Of a DNA stretch of 64,000 nt, positions 28,053 through 36,189 are shown in pieces. A program made the translations under genes and the position numbers. Source of the stretch: Cohnella sp. CFH 77786 (GTDB taxonomy: Bacteria; Bacillota; Bacilli; Paenibacillales; Paenibacillaceae); contig NZ_WJIB01000001.1 of the NCBI RefSeq assembly GCF_019400745.1, positions 588,283-652,282 of the forward strand, in the 5' to 3' direction. Positions within the stretch are counted from its first letter, which is position 1. Every line of letters starts with the position of its first letter. The notes under the pieces were generated by a model. It was given only the letters and a program-made list of their open reading frames with translations, made no database searches and had not been told where the DNA came from.

Positions 28053-28556
28053 TTACGCCAAGTCCGTGATCGCCCTCCATGCCTCAAGCTTGTCCCGGAA
28101 TCCCCGAAACCGCGCCGTCGGCACGGGGCTCGTGGACGGCATCTTGACGACGATGCGGCTCGCGATTTCCGGAGCCGCTCCGTGATGCTTCGTCAATTCG
28201 GCGTACGATTTGTTTCCGTTGCAGACCACGGCGCGAACCTGCGGATACCGGCGCAGCAGACCCGGAATGTCGTTCGGCACCACGTCCTTGATGCCGGCGT
28301 CCAGACTCCCTTCCCGCTCGCAGGCGGCGATCGAATCCCACAGCGCGATCCCGTGGTCCAACGCGAACGCCAGGCGCCGCTCATAGTCCGGATCGGGCTC
28401 GCGTCCCGCGAACAGCGCGTACAGGATCGGCCAAAAATGGTTGCGCGGATGGCCGTAATATTGGTGGGCCCGGAGCGAAGCAACCCCGGGCATGCTTCCC
28501 AAGATGAGCAGCTTCGACCGCTCGTCGATGACGGGCGGAAACGAAAACACGATCAT
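28053..28556 (-). CDS. DNA-deoxyinosine glycosylase, uracil-DNA glycosylase superfamily
   Basis: The start is ATG 28556 with GGAGGAG 6 nt upstream, giving 167 residues; the frame is open further upstream, but that part lies in the promoter. Motifs: LLILGSMPGVASLRAHQYYG and HPRNHFWPIL near the N-terminus, VVCNGNKSY in the middle and MPSTSPVPTARF at the C-terminal active-site loop. These fit the hypoxanthine-DNA glycosylase branch (family 6). The enzyme would remove deaminated adenine from DNA. It diverges from ktrB. Confidence 0.9.
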   Translation of the reverse strand: MIVFSFPPVIDERSKLLILGSMPGVASLRAHQYYGHPRNHFWPILYALFAGREPDPDYERRLAFALDHGIALWDSIAACEREGSLDAGIKDVVPNDIPGLLRRYPQVRAVVCNGNKSYAELTKHHGAAPEIASRIVVKMPSTSPVPTARFRGFRDKLEAWRAITDLA

Positions 28557-28583
28557 GGCTGGCTCCTCCGTTTCAGATACGCT

Positions 28584-28612
28584 ACAATACCAAAATAACC
28601 TACCATTTTCAA
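28584..28612 (-). promoter_or_regulatory. Sigma-A promoter of the DNA glycosylase gene
   Basis: On the minus strand -35 TTGAAA (28612-28607) and -10 TATTGT (28589-28584) are separated by 17 bp, about 28 bp upstream of the start codon. Confidence 0.65.
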
Positions 28613-28632
28613 AATAGAAACGGGATGTTCCT

Positions 28633-29964
28633 TTGAAAAAGCGCTCATCCGTCTCCAGGCGGTCCCCCCAGCAGGTGCTCGTCTTGGGATTCGCCCTGCT
28701 TATCGCGGCCGGCACTGTGCTGCTGTCGCTGCCCTTTGCCTATGAAGAAGGCCGATCGCTCAGCTTCCAGGACACGCTGTTCACCGCCACCTCGGCCGCC
28801 AGCGTGACCGGGCTCGTCGTCGCTGATACCGGCCAGACGTTTTCTTATTTCGGCGAAATCGTTCTGCTGGCGCTGATTCAGGCCGGAGGAATCGGCTTCA
28901 TGACGATGACGACCCTGTTCGCCCTCATGATCGGCAAGAAAATTTCGTTCCGTGACCGGCTCGTGCTGAAGGAATCGATGAATCAGCTCAGCACGGAGGG
29001 AATCGTGCGCCTGATCCGCAAGGTCATCCTCTACTCGCTGGTGATCGAAGCGGTCGGAACGGTGCTGTTCGCCGTCCATTGGATGGCGGACATGCCGGTC
29101 GGCCAGGCGCTGTACCATGGCCTCTTCCACGCCGTCTCGATATTCAACAACTCCGGCTTCGACCTGATCGGAGGCTTGACTCCCTACGTCTCAGACGTCT
29201 ACTTCAACGCGGTGTCGTTCGCGCTCATTTTCCTCGGCAGCGTAGGCTTTATCGTGCTCGCGGATCTGATCGACTATCCGAAAACCCGGATCATTTCGCT
29301 GCACAGCAAGGTGGTCCTCCTATTCTCCGGGACGTTGATCGTCGCCGGCGCCGTCGTCATCTTTCTGTTCGAATTCACCAACCCGCTCTCGACGGGGCAT
29401 TTGAACACGGCGGAGAAGGCGCTGGCGTCTCTGTTCCAATCGACGAGCCTCCGCTCCTCCGGGACCAGCACGCTGGACATCGAATCGCTGCGGCAAGCGA
29501 CGCATTTTTTCATGGTGATCATGATGTTCATCGGCGCTTCCCCGGGGTCGACGGGCGGCGGCATCAAGGTGACTACCTTCGCGATCATGCTGGCCGCCTT
29601 CGTCACGATGGTCCGCGGGAAGCAGGACGTCGACCTGTTCCGCAGACGGATATCTCAGTCGCTCGTCTACAAGGCGATCACCGTCATGTTCGTCGCCCTG
29701 TTCATCGTCGTCAGCGCCACGATCGTCCTTTCTTTCACGGAAAACCAGCCGTTCCTGACGGTGCTGTACGAGACGACCTCCGCATTCGGCACGGTCGGCT
29801 TCAGCGCGGGACTGACGCAGGAGCTGACCGGCTTCGGAAAAACGGTCATCATGCTGCTTATGTTCGCCGGACGGCTCGGTCCGTTCACGATTGCCCTGGC
29901 GCTTCAGTCCAAAGCCAAGAAAGAGCATTACCGCTACCCGGAAGGGAAAATCATTCTGGGATAA
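28633..29964 (+). CDS. ktrB: Potassium uptake transporter subunit KtrB/TrkH family
   Basis: The 443-residue membrane protein has four M1-P-M2 repeats, with selectivity-filter glycines in ATSAASVTGLVV, SIFNNSGFDLIG, TSLRSSGTSTLD and AFGTVGFSAG. It takes up K+ with Na+ and normally works with a KtrA RCK subunit, which is not in the window. The start codon is probably TTG 28633, with only a weak ribosome site. The gene is followed 2 nt after the stop by the two-hairpin repeat copy B. Confidence 0.94.
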   Translation: MKKRSSVSRRSPQQVLVLGFALLIAAGTVLLSLPFAYEEGRSLSFQDTLFTATSAASVTGLVVADTGQTFSYFGEIVLLALIQAGGIGFMTMTTLFALMIGKKISFRDRLVLKESMNQLSTEGIVRLIRKVILYSLVIEAVGTVLFAVHWMADMPVGQALYHGLFHAVSIFNNSGFDLIGGLTPYVSDVYFNAVSFALIFLGSVGFIVLADLIDYPKTRIISLHSKVVLLFSGTLIVAGAVVIFLFEFTNPLSTGHLNTAEKALASLFQSTSLRSSGTSTLDIESLRQATHFFMVIMMFIGASPGSTGGGIKVTTFAIMLAAFVTMVRGKQDVDLFRRRISQSLVYKAITVMFVALFIVVSATIVLSFTENQPFLTVLYETTSAFGTVGFSAGLTQELTGFGKTVIMLLMFAGRLGPFTIALALQSKAKKEHYRYPEGKIILG

Positions 29965-29966
29965 GC

Positions 29967-30052
29967 AAAACGTCCATCCGTCCTTTTCGGACGGATGGAC
30001 GTTTTATCGAAGGTGATTCGGAAAAGTATGGCGGATATTTATACTTTCTGAA
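29967..30052 (+). repeat. Composite two-hairpin intergenic element, copy B
   Basis: A perfect 17-bp stem (AAAACGTCCATCCGTCC 29967-29983, loop TTTTC, complement 29989-30005) runs into TTTATC and can terminate ktrB. It is followed by ATCGAAGGTGATTCGGAAAA, then GTATGGCGGATATTTATACT and TTCTGAA. The same order of inner stem CCGTCC-TTTTC-GGACGG and AT-rich tail occurs on the minus strand at 1039-953. The orientation relative to the upstream gene is the same in both copies. Confidence 0.8.
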
Positions 30053-30060
30053 CACTGAAA

Positions 30061-30095
30061 AAGCGCCTGTCCCCGCATGCGGGGGACGGGCGCTT
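30061..30095 (-). terminator. Terminator of the sugar ABC operon
   Basis: AAGCGCC...CCCC pairs with GGGG...GGCGCTT (one mismatch), followed on the minus strand by TTTTTCAG, 23 nt after the stop codon at 30118. Confidence 0.88.
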
Positions 30096-30117
30096 CGCAT
30101 TTCGGAAGCAGCGGAAG

Positions 30118-30948
30118 TCAGCCTTTGACGCTGCCCGCGGTTAAGCCTTCGATGATTTTCTGCTGCAGGAAAGCATACAGGACGAGCACGGGCAACACGG
30201 AAAACACGATGCCCGTGCAAATGAGCGGGTAGTTCGTCTGGTAGGCGTCGCGGAAGCCGACCATGCCTGTCGGAAGCGTTTTGAGCCTGTCCGTGCTGAT
30301 GAAGAAGTTCGACAGCAGGTATTCGTTCCAGTTACCCAGATAGTTGATGATGAACACCGTGACCAGGGCCGGCAGCGTCAGGGGCAGAATGATGCGGAAG
30401 AACAAGCCCGGAGAGCTTAATCCGTCCACGATCGCCGCCTCCTCCAGCTCCGCGGGAACCGAACGCATGAACGCCGAGATCAGCAGCACGCTGAACGGGA
30501 TCGCGCCGGCCGTGTAAGGCAGCAGCAATGCCCAGGGGGAATCCAGCAGATGCAGGTCTTTGATCAAAATATACTGCGATATGAACAGCACATTGCCCGG
30601 GATGAGCATGCCGATCAAGACGAACTGATAGATCCATTTGCTTGTGCGCGCGAATTTCATCCGCGTCAAGGCGAACGCCGTGGCAGCCGCGAGCAGAACG
30701 CCCGCCACGGAAGCCGACAGGGAAATGTACAGGCTGTTGAAGAAATACACGTTGATTTTCGCCTGTTTCCAGGCTTTCACGTAGTTGTCGAAGAACAGCT
30801 CCTTCGGAAACCCGAGCGGATGGGCCGCGACTTCGGCGTTGGACTCCTTCAGGGAGGAGAACACGACGATGACGAAAGGGATCAAAATAACCGCTACGTA
30901 CGCAAGCAGGATGACGTGGGGGACGGTTTTGCGGATCGCGGCCGGCAT
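30118..30948 (-). CDS. Sugar ABC transporter permease, MalG type
   Basis: The 276-residue inner-membrane subunit has six helices. The EAA loop that contacts the ATPase reads EEAAIVDGLSSPGLFFRIIL, with the conserved G and P (LPLTLPAL). The N-terminus AYVAVILIPFVIVVFSSLKE is typical of CUT1 family MalG/LacG subunits. ATG 30948 overlaps the stop codon of the first permease gene by 1 bp (TGATG), so translation is coupled. No ATPase gene follows; a shared MsmX/UgpC-like ATPase elsewhere is the usual solution. Confidence 0.95.
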   Translation of the reverse strand: MPAAIRKTVPHVILLAYVAVILIPFVIVVFSSLKESNAEVAAHPLGFPKELFFDNYVKAWKQAKINVYFFNSLYISLSASVAGVLLAAATAFALTRMKFARTSKWIYQFVLIGMLIPGNVLFISQYILIKDLHLLDSPWALLLPYTAGAIPFSVLLISAFMRSVPAELEEAAIVDGLSSPGLFFRIILPLTLPALVTVFIINYLGNWNEYLLSNFFISTDRLKTLPTGMVGFRDAYQTNYPLICTGIVFSVLPVLVLYAFLQQKIIEGLTAGSVKG

Positions 30949-31829
30949 CAGTAATCGATCCTTTCGATTTTTCTGGCGAACGTGATTTGGTAAAGGGCCG
31001 TAAGAAGGAGCGCAATCGCGAAAATGAGAATCGACAATGCCATCGCGTATCCATATTCGCCGTACCGGGTACCCTGATTGACCATATAGGAGGCCATCAC
31101 TTCGGTAGCGCCCGCCGGACCGCCGTTCGTCATGACGAGCACGATGTCGACGACCCGCATGGCTCCCGCAATGGACAGCATGATCACGACGGAAATGATC
31201 GGCATGATGAGGGGGACGGTAATGCGGGCCGCGCGCTGGAAGCCCGACGCCCCGTCGATGGCCGCCGCCTCATTGATTTCTTTGGGAAGGGAAATGATCG
31301 CGGCCAAGATCAGCACGATGTAGAAGCCCATCCATTGCCAAGCGTTCGTGATCAAGATCGAAACCATCGCCCATTTGGTATCCCCGAGCCACATGATCGG
31401 TTCCGCGCCGAACAGCTCGAGCACTTTGTTGAACAAGCCGTCATTCGGATGGTACAAGAACCCCCACAGGATGCCGATGATCGAGGTCGACAGAATGGAC
31501 GGCATGAACACCGTCGTTTTGTACAAGCCCTGCAGCCGCTTGACGCCGCTGATGAGCAGCGAGAAGAAGAGGATGAGCGGAACCTGGAGAAAGACGGAGA
31601 ACAGAATGAAATACAGGTTGTTCTTGACCGCCACCCAGAAGTCGGAATCCGCGAACGCCTGCCGGAAATTGGCCAGACCCGTGTAGCGTGCCGGCTCGAG
31701 CGCATTCCAATCCGTGAAACCGTAGCCGACCGAAGTCAGCAAGGTATAGATGAAGAACAGGAAATACAGCGCCAAACTCGGCAGCACGAACGCCCAGTAA
31801 ACCGCGGGATTTTTCATTGTGTTTTTCAT
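30948..31829 (-). CDS. Sugar ABC transporter permease, MalF/UgpA type
   Basis: The start is ATG 31829 (MKNTMKNPAVYWAFVLPSLA), with GGGGAAG upstream, giving 293 residues. Six helices are visible. The EAA motif is EAAAIDGASGFQRAARITVP. It pairs with the following MalG-type subunit to form the import channel for a sugar or oligosaccharide bound by the upstream lipoprotein. A stem-loop separates it from the binding-protein gene. The substrate cannot be read from the sequence. Confidence 0.95.
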   Translation of the reverse strand: MKNTMKNPAVYWAFVLPSLALYFLFFIYTLLTSVGYGFTDWNALEPARYTGLANFRQAFADSDFWVAVKNNLYFILFSVFLQVPLILFFSLLISGVKRLQGLYKTTVFMPSILSTSIIGILWGFLYHPNDGLFNKVLELFGAEPIMWLGDTKWAMVSILITNAWQWMGFYIVLILAAIISLPKEINEAAAIDGASGFQRAARITVPLIMPIISVVIMLSIAGAMRVVDIVLVMTNGGPAGATEVMASYMVNQGTRYGEYGYAMALSILIFAIALLLTALYQITFARKIERIDY

Positions 31830-31850
31830 GGCTTCCCCACCCGTCGATAA

Positions 31851-31888
31851 GAAAGGGCGCCACTTCATGCAGCCGAGCGGCGCCTTTC
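31851..31888 (-). other. Intercistronic stem-loop between binding-protein and permease genes
   Basis: GAAAGGCGCC pairs with GGCGCCCTTTC (one bulged base) around a 17-nt loop. It lies 23 nt after the binding-protein stop. Such hairpins commonly protect the 3' end of binding-protein mRNA and raise its level above that of the permeases. Confidence 0.65.
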
Positions 31889-31911
31889 GAATTCCTTTCG
31901 TTTACGATGTT

Positions 31912-33309
31912 TTACTTCGCGGCGGCCAGTTCGGCTTCCGAGACTTTCTGGATGGCGTCTGTGACCTGCTGCGCGGTGGCTTTGCTCGCGATCAGAAGCT
32001 GGATTTGCTTTTCGACTTCCCCGTTGACTTTGGAAACGACCAGGGAGTCGAAGTGCGGGAATACGGTGGTCGCGGCCTTGTTCGCCTCGAGGATTTTGGA
32101 AATGACGGGATCGTCGCTCGTCAATTGGTCGGCCGGCACTTTCATGGAAGGCAGCACGCCGTCTTCCTTGAAGCCGCGGATTTGGAACTCATCGGTGTAC
32201 ATGTTTTTGATGAACGCTTTGATCGCCTTCAGCTCGTTCCCGTTCACGTCGGCGGAGAAGCCGTAGCCGTTGTTTTGGTTGTAGTTCACGGCCGTCTGGT
32301 CTCCTTTGCCGCCGGTCACAGACGGGAACGCGATGTAGCCCACTTTGCCGGCCAGCGCTTTGCCGATCGCGTCTCCATCGGCTTTGAAGGAGGAAGCGCG
32401 CCATGTGCCGTCGAACAGCATGCCCGCTTTGCCGGTGATGAATTGATCCGTTTGGCCGGCGTAATCGATGCCCAGCTCGCCCTTGGTGAAGTAGCCTTTT
32501 TTGACCCATTCTTCGTACTTGGCGAAGGCGGCGACCACTTCTGGCTCATTCCATTTGCGCGTTCCGTTGCCAAGACCCGCTTGGATGTCCGGACCTGCGT
32601 AACGGGCCATCATCGTATTGACCATCATGAGCGGAACCCAAGCGGCCGAAGAGCCCATCGCGAACGGCGTGATGCCGTTTTTCTTCAGCGTTTCCGCAGC
32701 GGCTTCCAGCTCCTCCAACGTTTTCGGAGGGTTGATGCCGTATTGGGTAAAAATCTCGGTGTTGTAGAACAGCCCTTCGGAGCTGGCGCCGATCGGCAGG
32801 CCGTACACTTTGCCGTCTATGACGAACGTGGAGAAGTCCGTGAACTTATCCTTGATGCCGAGTTCGTCCAGAATCGGGGTCAAATCGAGCAGTTTGCCGG
32901 CTTTGGCGTATTTCTGGCCGTCCCCGGGGCCGCCGAACAGGTCGAATATTTTCGGAGGATTGCCGGCCGCCATCTCCGCGGGAAGCTTCGTCCAGCGGTT
33001 GACGGAATCCTCCACTGCGTCGTATTCGAAATTGGCGCCGGGAACTTCGGCTTCCGCGCGCTTGACGACTTCGTCCAGGATCGCTTTGCGGAATTGCTGG
33101 GCTTGGCCGACTTGGATGTGTCGCAGGGAAATGTCGAATTTCTCCGCCTTCGCCGGTTCGGATTCGCTGGGCGAGGGGCTGGCGCTGAAGCTGGGTGCCG
33201 GCGCGGAGGACGACGGACTGGATGCCGATTTGTCGGTGCCGCCGCAGGCGGCCAGAATGGTCGAGAACAAGAGCATTGCCGAGATGACCAGAATCAATTT
33301 TCTTTTCAC
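31912..33309 (-). CDS. Extracellular sugar-binding lipoprotein of ABC importer
   Basis: The 465-residue protein has a lipoprotein signal (MKRKLILVISAMLLFSTILA then the lipid-bearing Cys at about residue 22), a Ser/Pro-rich linker (about 25-50) and a CUT1-type solute-binding domain. Typical blocks are KTLEELEAAAETLKKNGITP, KAGMLFDGTWRASSF and a late PSMKVPADQL. It delivers a sugar to the two permeases encoded downstream. The start is GTG 33309 with GGGAGGG 8 nt upstream. Confidence 0.95.
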   Translation of the reverse strand: MKRKLILVISAMLLFSTILAACGGTDKSASSPSSSAPAPSFSASPSPSESEPAKAEKFDISLRHIQVGQAQQFRKAILDEVVKRAEAEVPGANFEYDAVEDSVNRWTKLPAEMAAGNPPKIFDLFGGPGDGQKYAKAGKLLDLTPILDELGIKDKFTDFSTFVIDGKVYGLPIGASSEGLFYNTEIFTQYGINPPKTLEELEAAAETLKKNGITPFAMGSSAAWVPLMMVNTMMARYAGPDIQAGLGNGTRKWNEPEVVAAFAKYEEWVKKGYFTKGELGIDYAGQTDQFITGKAGMLFDGTWRASSFKADGDAIGKALAGKVGYIAFPSVTGGKGDQTAVNYNQNNGYGFSADVNGNELKAIKAFIKNMYTDEFQIRGFKEDGVLPSMKVPADQLTSDDPVISKILEANKAATTVFPHFDSLVVSKVNGEVEKQIQLLIASKATAQQVTDAIQKVSEAELAAAK

Positions 33310-33524
33310 GCGGATGACCCTCCCAGGGGTATAGTGTTTGATTCCTGCCTACGCCTTTATTGTAAAAGGAAACTTTGACGAAGTAAGGGAGTCATTCCCC
33401 TAAAGAGGGATAGAATTCTCTTGACGATTTTCCCCCGCACCGACTTGAAGGAAAATTGTCCGGGGAGCAGGATTCGACACGATTCGGCGCGAATAGGAAA
33501 GAGAACAGGTTAGGAGTGGATCTC

Positions 33525-34640
33525 GTGTTCAAAGAAGAGCTGTCCCCGGAGCAGCTGCTGAAAATCATTTTCGAATATACCGCGAAAATCGCCAGCGAGA
33601 CCGAGCTCAAGAGGGTGCTGGTGCTGATGGCGAACATGGGACGCGAAATGATCCTAAGCGACCGCTGTACCGTGTGGCTGATCGACGACGTTCACAGCGA
33701 GCTCTACACGACGGTGGCGCACGGGGTGGACGAAATCCGGATACCGTACGGTACGGGTCTCGTCGGGTCCGCCATCACCACGGGCGAATCGATCATCATC
33801 AAAGACGCTTATCACGATCCCCGCCACAACGCGGACAACGACAGGAAAACCGGCTATCATACGAAATCGATCATCACCGTTCCTTTCCGGAACAACGACG
33901 GCGAAATCATCGGCGCTTACCAAGCCGTCAACAAACTCACCGAAATCGATTATTTCACCGAGAGAGACTTGGAAATGCTGACGCTCGCGGCCTCCTATGC
34001 CGGCAAATCGCTGGAATCGGTCATGCTCCATCAGGAGATCGTCGACACGCAGCGGGAGATCATCTCCACGATGGGCGAAATCGGCGAGATCCGCTCCAAG
34101 GAAACGGGCAATCACGTCAAACGCGTGGCGGAATACTCTTACGTCCTCGCGCTGGGCCTCGGGATGGATCCCGCGGAGGCGGAGGTGCTTCGCACGGTAT
34201 CCCCGATGCACGATATCGGGAAAGTCGCGATTCCCGACGCCGTGCTGAATAAACCCGGCAAGCTCACTGATGAGGAATACGACCTGATCAAATCCCATAC
34301 CCAAATCGGCTACCAGCTGCTCAAAGGTTCCAAGCGGAAGCTGCTCAGCGCGGCGGCGATCGTCGCGGAGCAGCACCATGAGAAATGGGACGGCAACGGA
34401 TATCCCAACGGCCGCAAAGGCGAAGAAATCCATATCTTCGGCCGGATTACGGCGGTTGCGGACGTCTTCGACGCGCTGAGCGCCGAGCGGGTGTACAAGG
34501 CGGCTTGGCCGCTTGAGAGGATCGAGGCGTTGTTCCGCGAGGAACGGGGCAGGCATTTCGACCCCAAAGTGGTGGACGTGTTCTTCCGCGAGCTTCCCAA
34601 GCTGCTCGAGATCCGGGACCGGCTGACGGACGTCGAATAA
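33525..34640 (+). CDS. GAF and HD-GYP domain cyclic-dinucleotide phosphodiesterase
   Basis: The start is likely GTG 33525, with TTAGGAG 7 nt before; a TTG at 33456 has poor spacing. The 371-residue protein has a GAF domain (about residues 15-165: ILSDRCTVWLIDD, GLVGSAITTGESIIIKDAY), a short coiled coil with EIISTMGEIGEIRSKETGNH, and an HD-GYP domain with HDIGKVAIPD and HHEKWDGNGYP (the GYP variant). HD-GYP enzymes hydrolyse c-di-GMP. The GAF part probably senses a small ligand. It is a single-gene unit closed by a terminator. Confidence 0.94.
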   Translation: MFKEELSPEQLLKIIFEYTAKIASETELKRVLVLMANMGREMILSDRCTVWLIDDVHSELYTTVAHGVDEIRIPYGTGLVGSAITTGESIIIKDAYHDPRHNADNDRKTGYHTKSIITVPFRNNDGEIIGAYQAVNKLTEIDYFTERDLEMLTLAASYAGKSLESVMLHQEIVDTQREIISTMGEIGEIRSKETGNHVKRVAEYSYVLALGLGMDPAEAEVLRTVSPMHDIGKVAIPDAVLNKPGKLTDEEYDLIKSHTQIGYQLLKGSKRKLLSAAAIVAEQHHEKWDGNGYPNGRKGEEIHIFGRITAVADVFDALSAERVYKAAWPLERIEALFREERGRHFDPKVVDVFFRELPKLLEIRDRLTDVE

Positions 34641-34665
34641 CGGGGTAGCAGGATTTCTTCGAAAT

Positions 34666-34710
34666 AAAGGACCTCTTCCTCCGCTTAGCCGCTGGAATTT
34701 GAGGTCCTTT
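34666..34710 (+). terminator. Terminator between convergent genes
   Basis: AAAGGACCTC (34666-34675) and GAGGTCCTTT (34701-34710) form a perfect 10-bp stem followed by CGTTTTC. On the minus strand it is followed by ATTTC, so it may serve both genes. Confidence 0.75.
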
Positions 34711-34733
34711 CGTTTTCACGATTCGCGATCAAA

Positions 34734-35360
34734 TTACGGGTCCATGCAGACTTTCGCCTGTCCGAGCGTCCGATCCCCGTACCACCATTCCAGTACGTCC
34801 CCGTCGGAGAGCGAGCCGACTCCTGCCGGCGTCCCGGTAAACAGGATGTCGCCAGGCCCCAGGCCGAAAGCTTGTCCGACGAAATCGGCCAGCTCGCGGA
34901 GTCCGAACACCATATCCTTCGCATTGCCGCGCTGGACCTCCCGCCCATTCAATCTCAAGCCGAAATCTTGACCGGCAAGTGAAGCTTCCCCGGGATATGC
35001 CAACCACCGCCCTAGCGGAGCGGAGTTGCGGAAGCCTTTGGCCGACAGCCATGGCAGTCCCTTCGCCTTCAGCTCGTCCTGCAGGCTGCGAAGCGTAAGA
35101 TCGAGTCCCACCGTCAGATGGGAGAACAATTCGTCCGGCGCCATCCCCGGCCGGTAAGGCTGTCCGATTCGAACGACGAGCTCCGCCTCGTAATGGACCG
35201 AGCCTTGGGTACCGGGAACGCGGAGAATCCCTTCCACCGTCTGGACGGCTGCATGGGACGGTTTCATGAACAGCATCGGTGCGGACGGCACGTCATTGCC
35301 GAGCTCCGCGGCGTGCAGCCGGTAGTTGCGCCCCACGCAATACACGTTATGAATTTCCAC
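34734..35360 (-). CDS. Fumarylacetoacetate hydrolase family protein
   Basis: The 208-residue protein has the short FAH-domain form: CVGRNYRLHAAELGN, LFMKPSHAAVQ, then HYEAELVVRIG (metal-binding Glu), SAKGFRNSAPLGRW and DILFTGTPAGVGSLSDGD. Such enzymes hydrolyse acylpyruvates or decarboxylate oxaloacetate-like acids in the cytosol with Mg2+. The exact substrate is unknown. It starts 12 bp after the GDPD gene and is the last gene of the capA-gdpD-fah unit. Confidence 0.93.
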   Translation of the reverse strand: MEIHNVYCVGRNYRLHAAELGNDVPSAPMLFMKPSHAAVQTVEGILRVPGTQGSVHYEAELVVRIGQPYRPGMAPDELFSHLTVGLDLTLRSLQDELKAKGLPWLSAKGFRNSAPLGRWLAYPGEASLAGQDFGLRLNGREVQRGNAKDMVFGLRELADFVGQAFGLGPGDILFTGTPAGVGSLSDGDVLEWWYGDRTLGQAKVCMDP

Positions 35361-35372
35361 GATGAGCCTCCT

Positions 35373-36128
35373 CTAACGGGATACGGCCGCCAGCCAGCGG
35401 TCCGGATAGTTGGTGCAGATCATGATCGGTTCGGACCGGTCCGCCAGGATCCGCAGATCGCGCGGCTGGTTCACGGTCCAGGCCATGACCGTCACGTCCG
35501 CTTCTTCCGCTTGCCGCAGCAAGGCGGAGGTCAAATGATAGTATCCGATGGAAAGGAAAGAACAGCCGAGCGACTGTACGGTACTTATGAGCCCCGCCGG
35601 TTGATCTTCGATGATGAGCCCCGTGCGGATGGAATCGGTGATGTCGCGGACCGCCGTCAGAATCTCCGGACGGAACGACGTAATCACGACATCCTGTTCC
35701 ATATTCCGGGCCGCAATGGCGTCGACGACTCGGCGGGCGGCCAGTCCCGGCGGGGAATCCTCTCCCTTGATCTCCACATTCAATCGGCAGCGCCCCGCGG
35801 CAAGAGCAAGAACGTCGTCGAGCGGCGGGATTCCTTCCTCCGAGAATGACGGGGCGAACCAACTCCCGGCGTCGAACCGGGCCAGCTGTGCCGCCGTGTA
35901 TTCGGAAACCCGCCCTTGGGTTCTGGCCGTTCTTTTCAAGGTAGGGTCATGGATGACGAAGGGAATTTCGTCCCGCGACAGATGAACGTCAAGCTCCATC
36001 CATTGCACCGCGGATTCACTCAGGGCCAACCGGAACGCCGCCATCGTATTTTCGGGCGCTTTGCCCGACCATCCCCTGTGCGCAACGCAGGGATGAAGGG
36101 CCATACGGTCCAATTCCGTGAGCGGCAT
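35373..36128 (-). CDS. Glycerophosphodiester phosphodiesterase
   Basis: The start is ATG 36128, with AAAGGA 8 nt upstream; the frame continues 26 codons upstream into the preceding gene's end. The 251-residue GDPD domain has CVAHRGWSGKAPENTMAAF (catalytic His and Glu), WMELDVHLSRD (metal ligands), FVIHDPTLKRTA (second His) and VEIKGE. It has no signal peptide, so it is probably cytosolic and splits glycerophosphodiesters to glycerol-3-phosphate and an alcohol. It lies 61 bp downstream of the capA-like gene. Confidence 0.95.
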   Translation of the reverse strand: MPLTELDRMALHPCVAHRGWSGKAPENTMAAFRLALSESAVQWMELDVHLSRDEIPFVIHDPTLKRTARTQGRVSEYTAAQLARFDAGSWFAPSFSEEGIPPLDDVLALAAGRCRLNVEIKGEDSPPGLAARRVVDAIAARNMEQDVVITSFRPEILTAVRDITDSIRTGLIIEDQPAGLISTVQSLGCSFLSIGYYHLTSALLRQAEEADVTVMAWTVNQPRDLRILADRSEPIMICTNYPDRWLAAVSR

Positions 36129-36189
36129 AACATCCGTCCTTTCTTTTAACCAGCGTTTGCGGCGGTCCCAAACCCGCTTGATTCCGTAT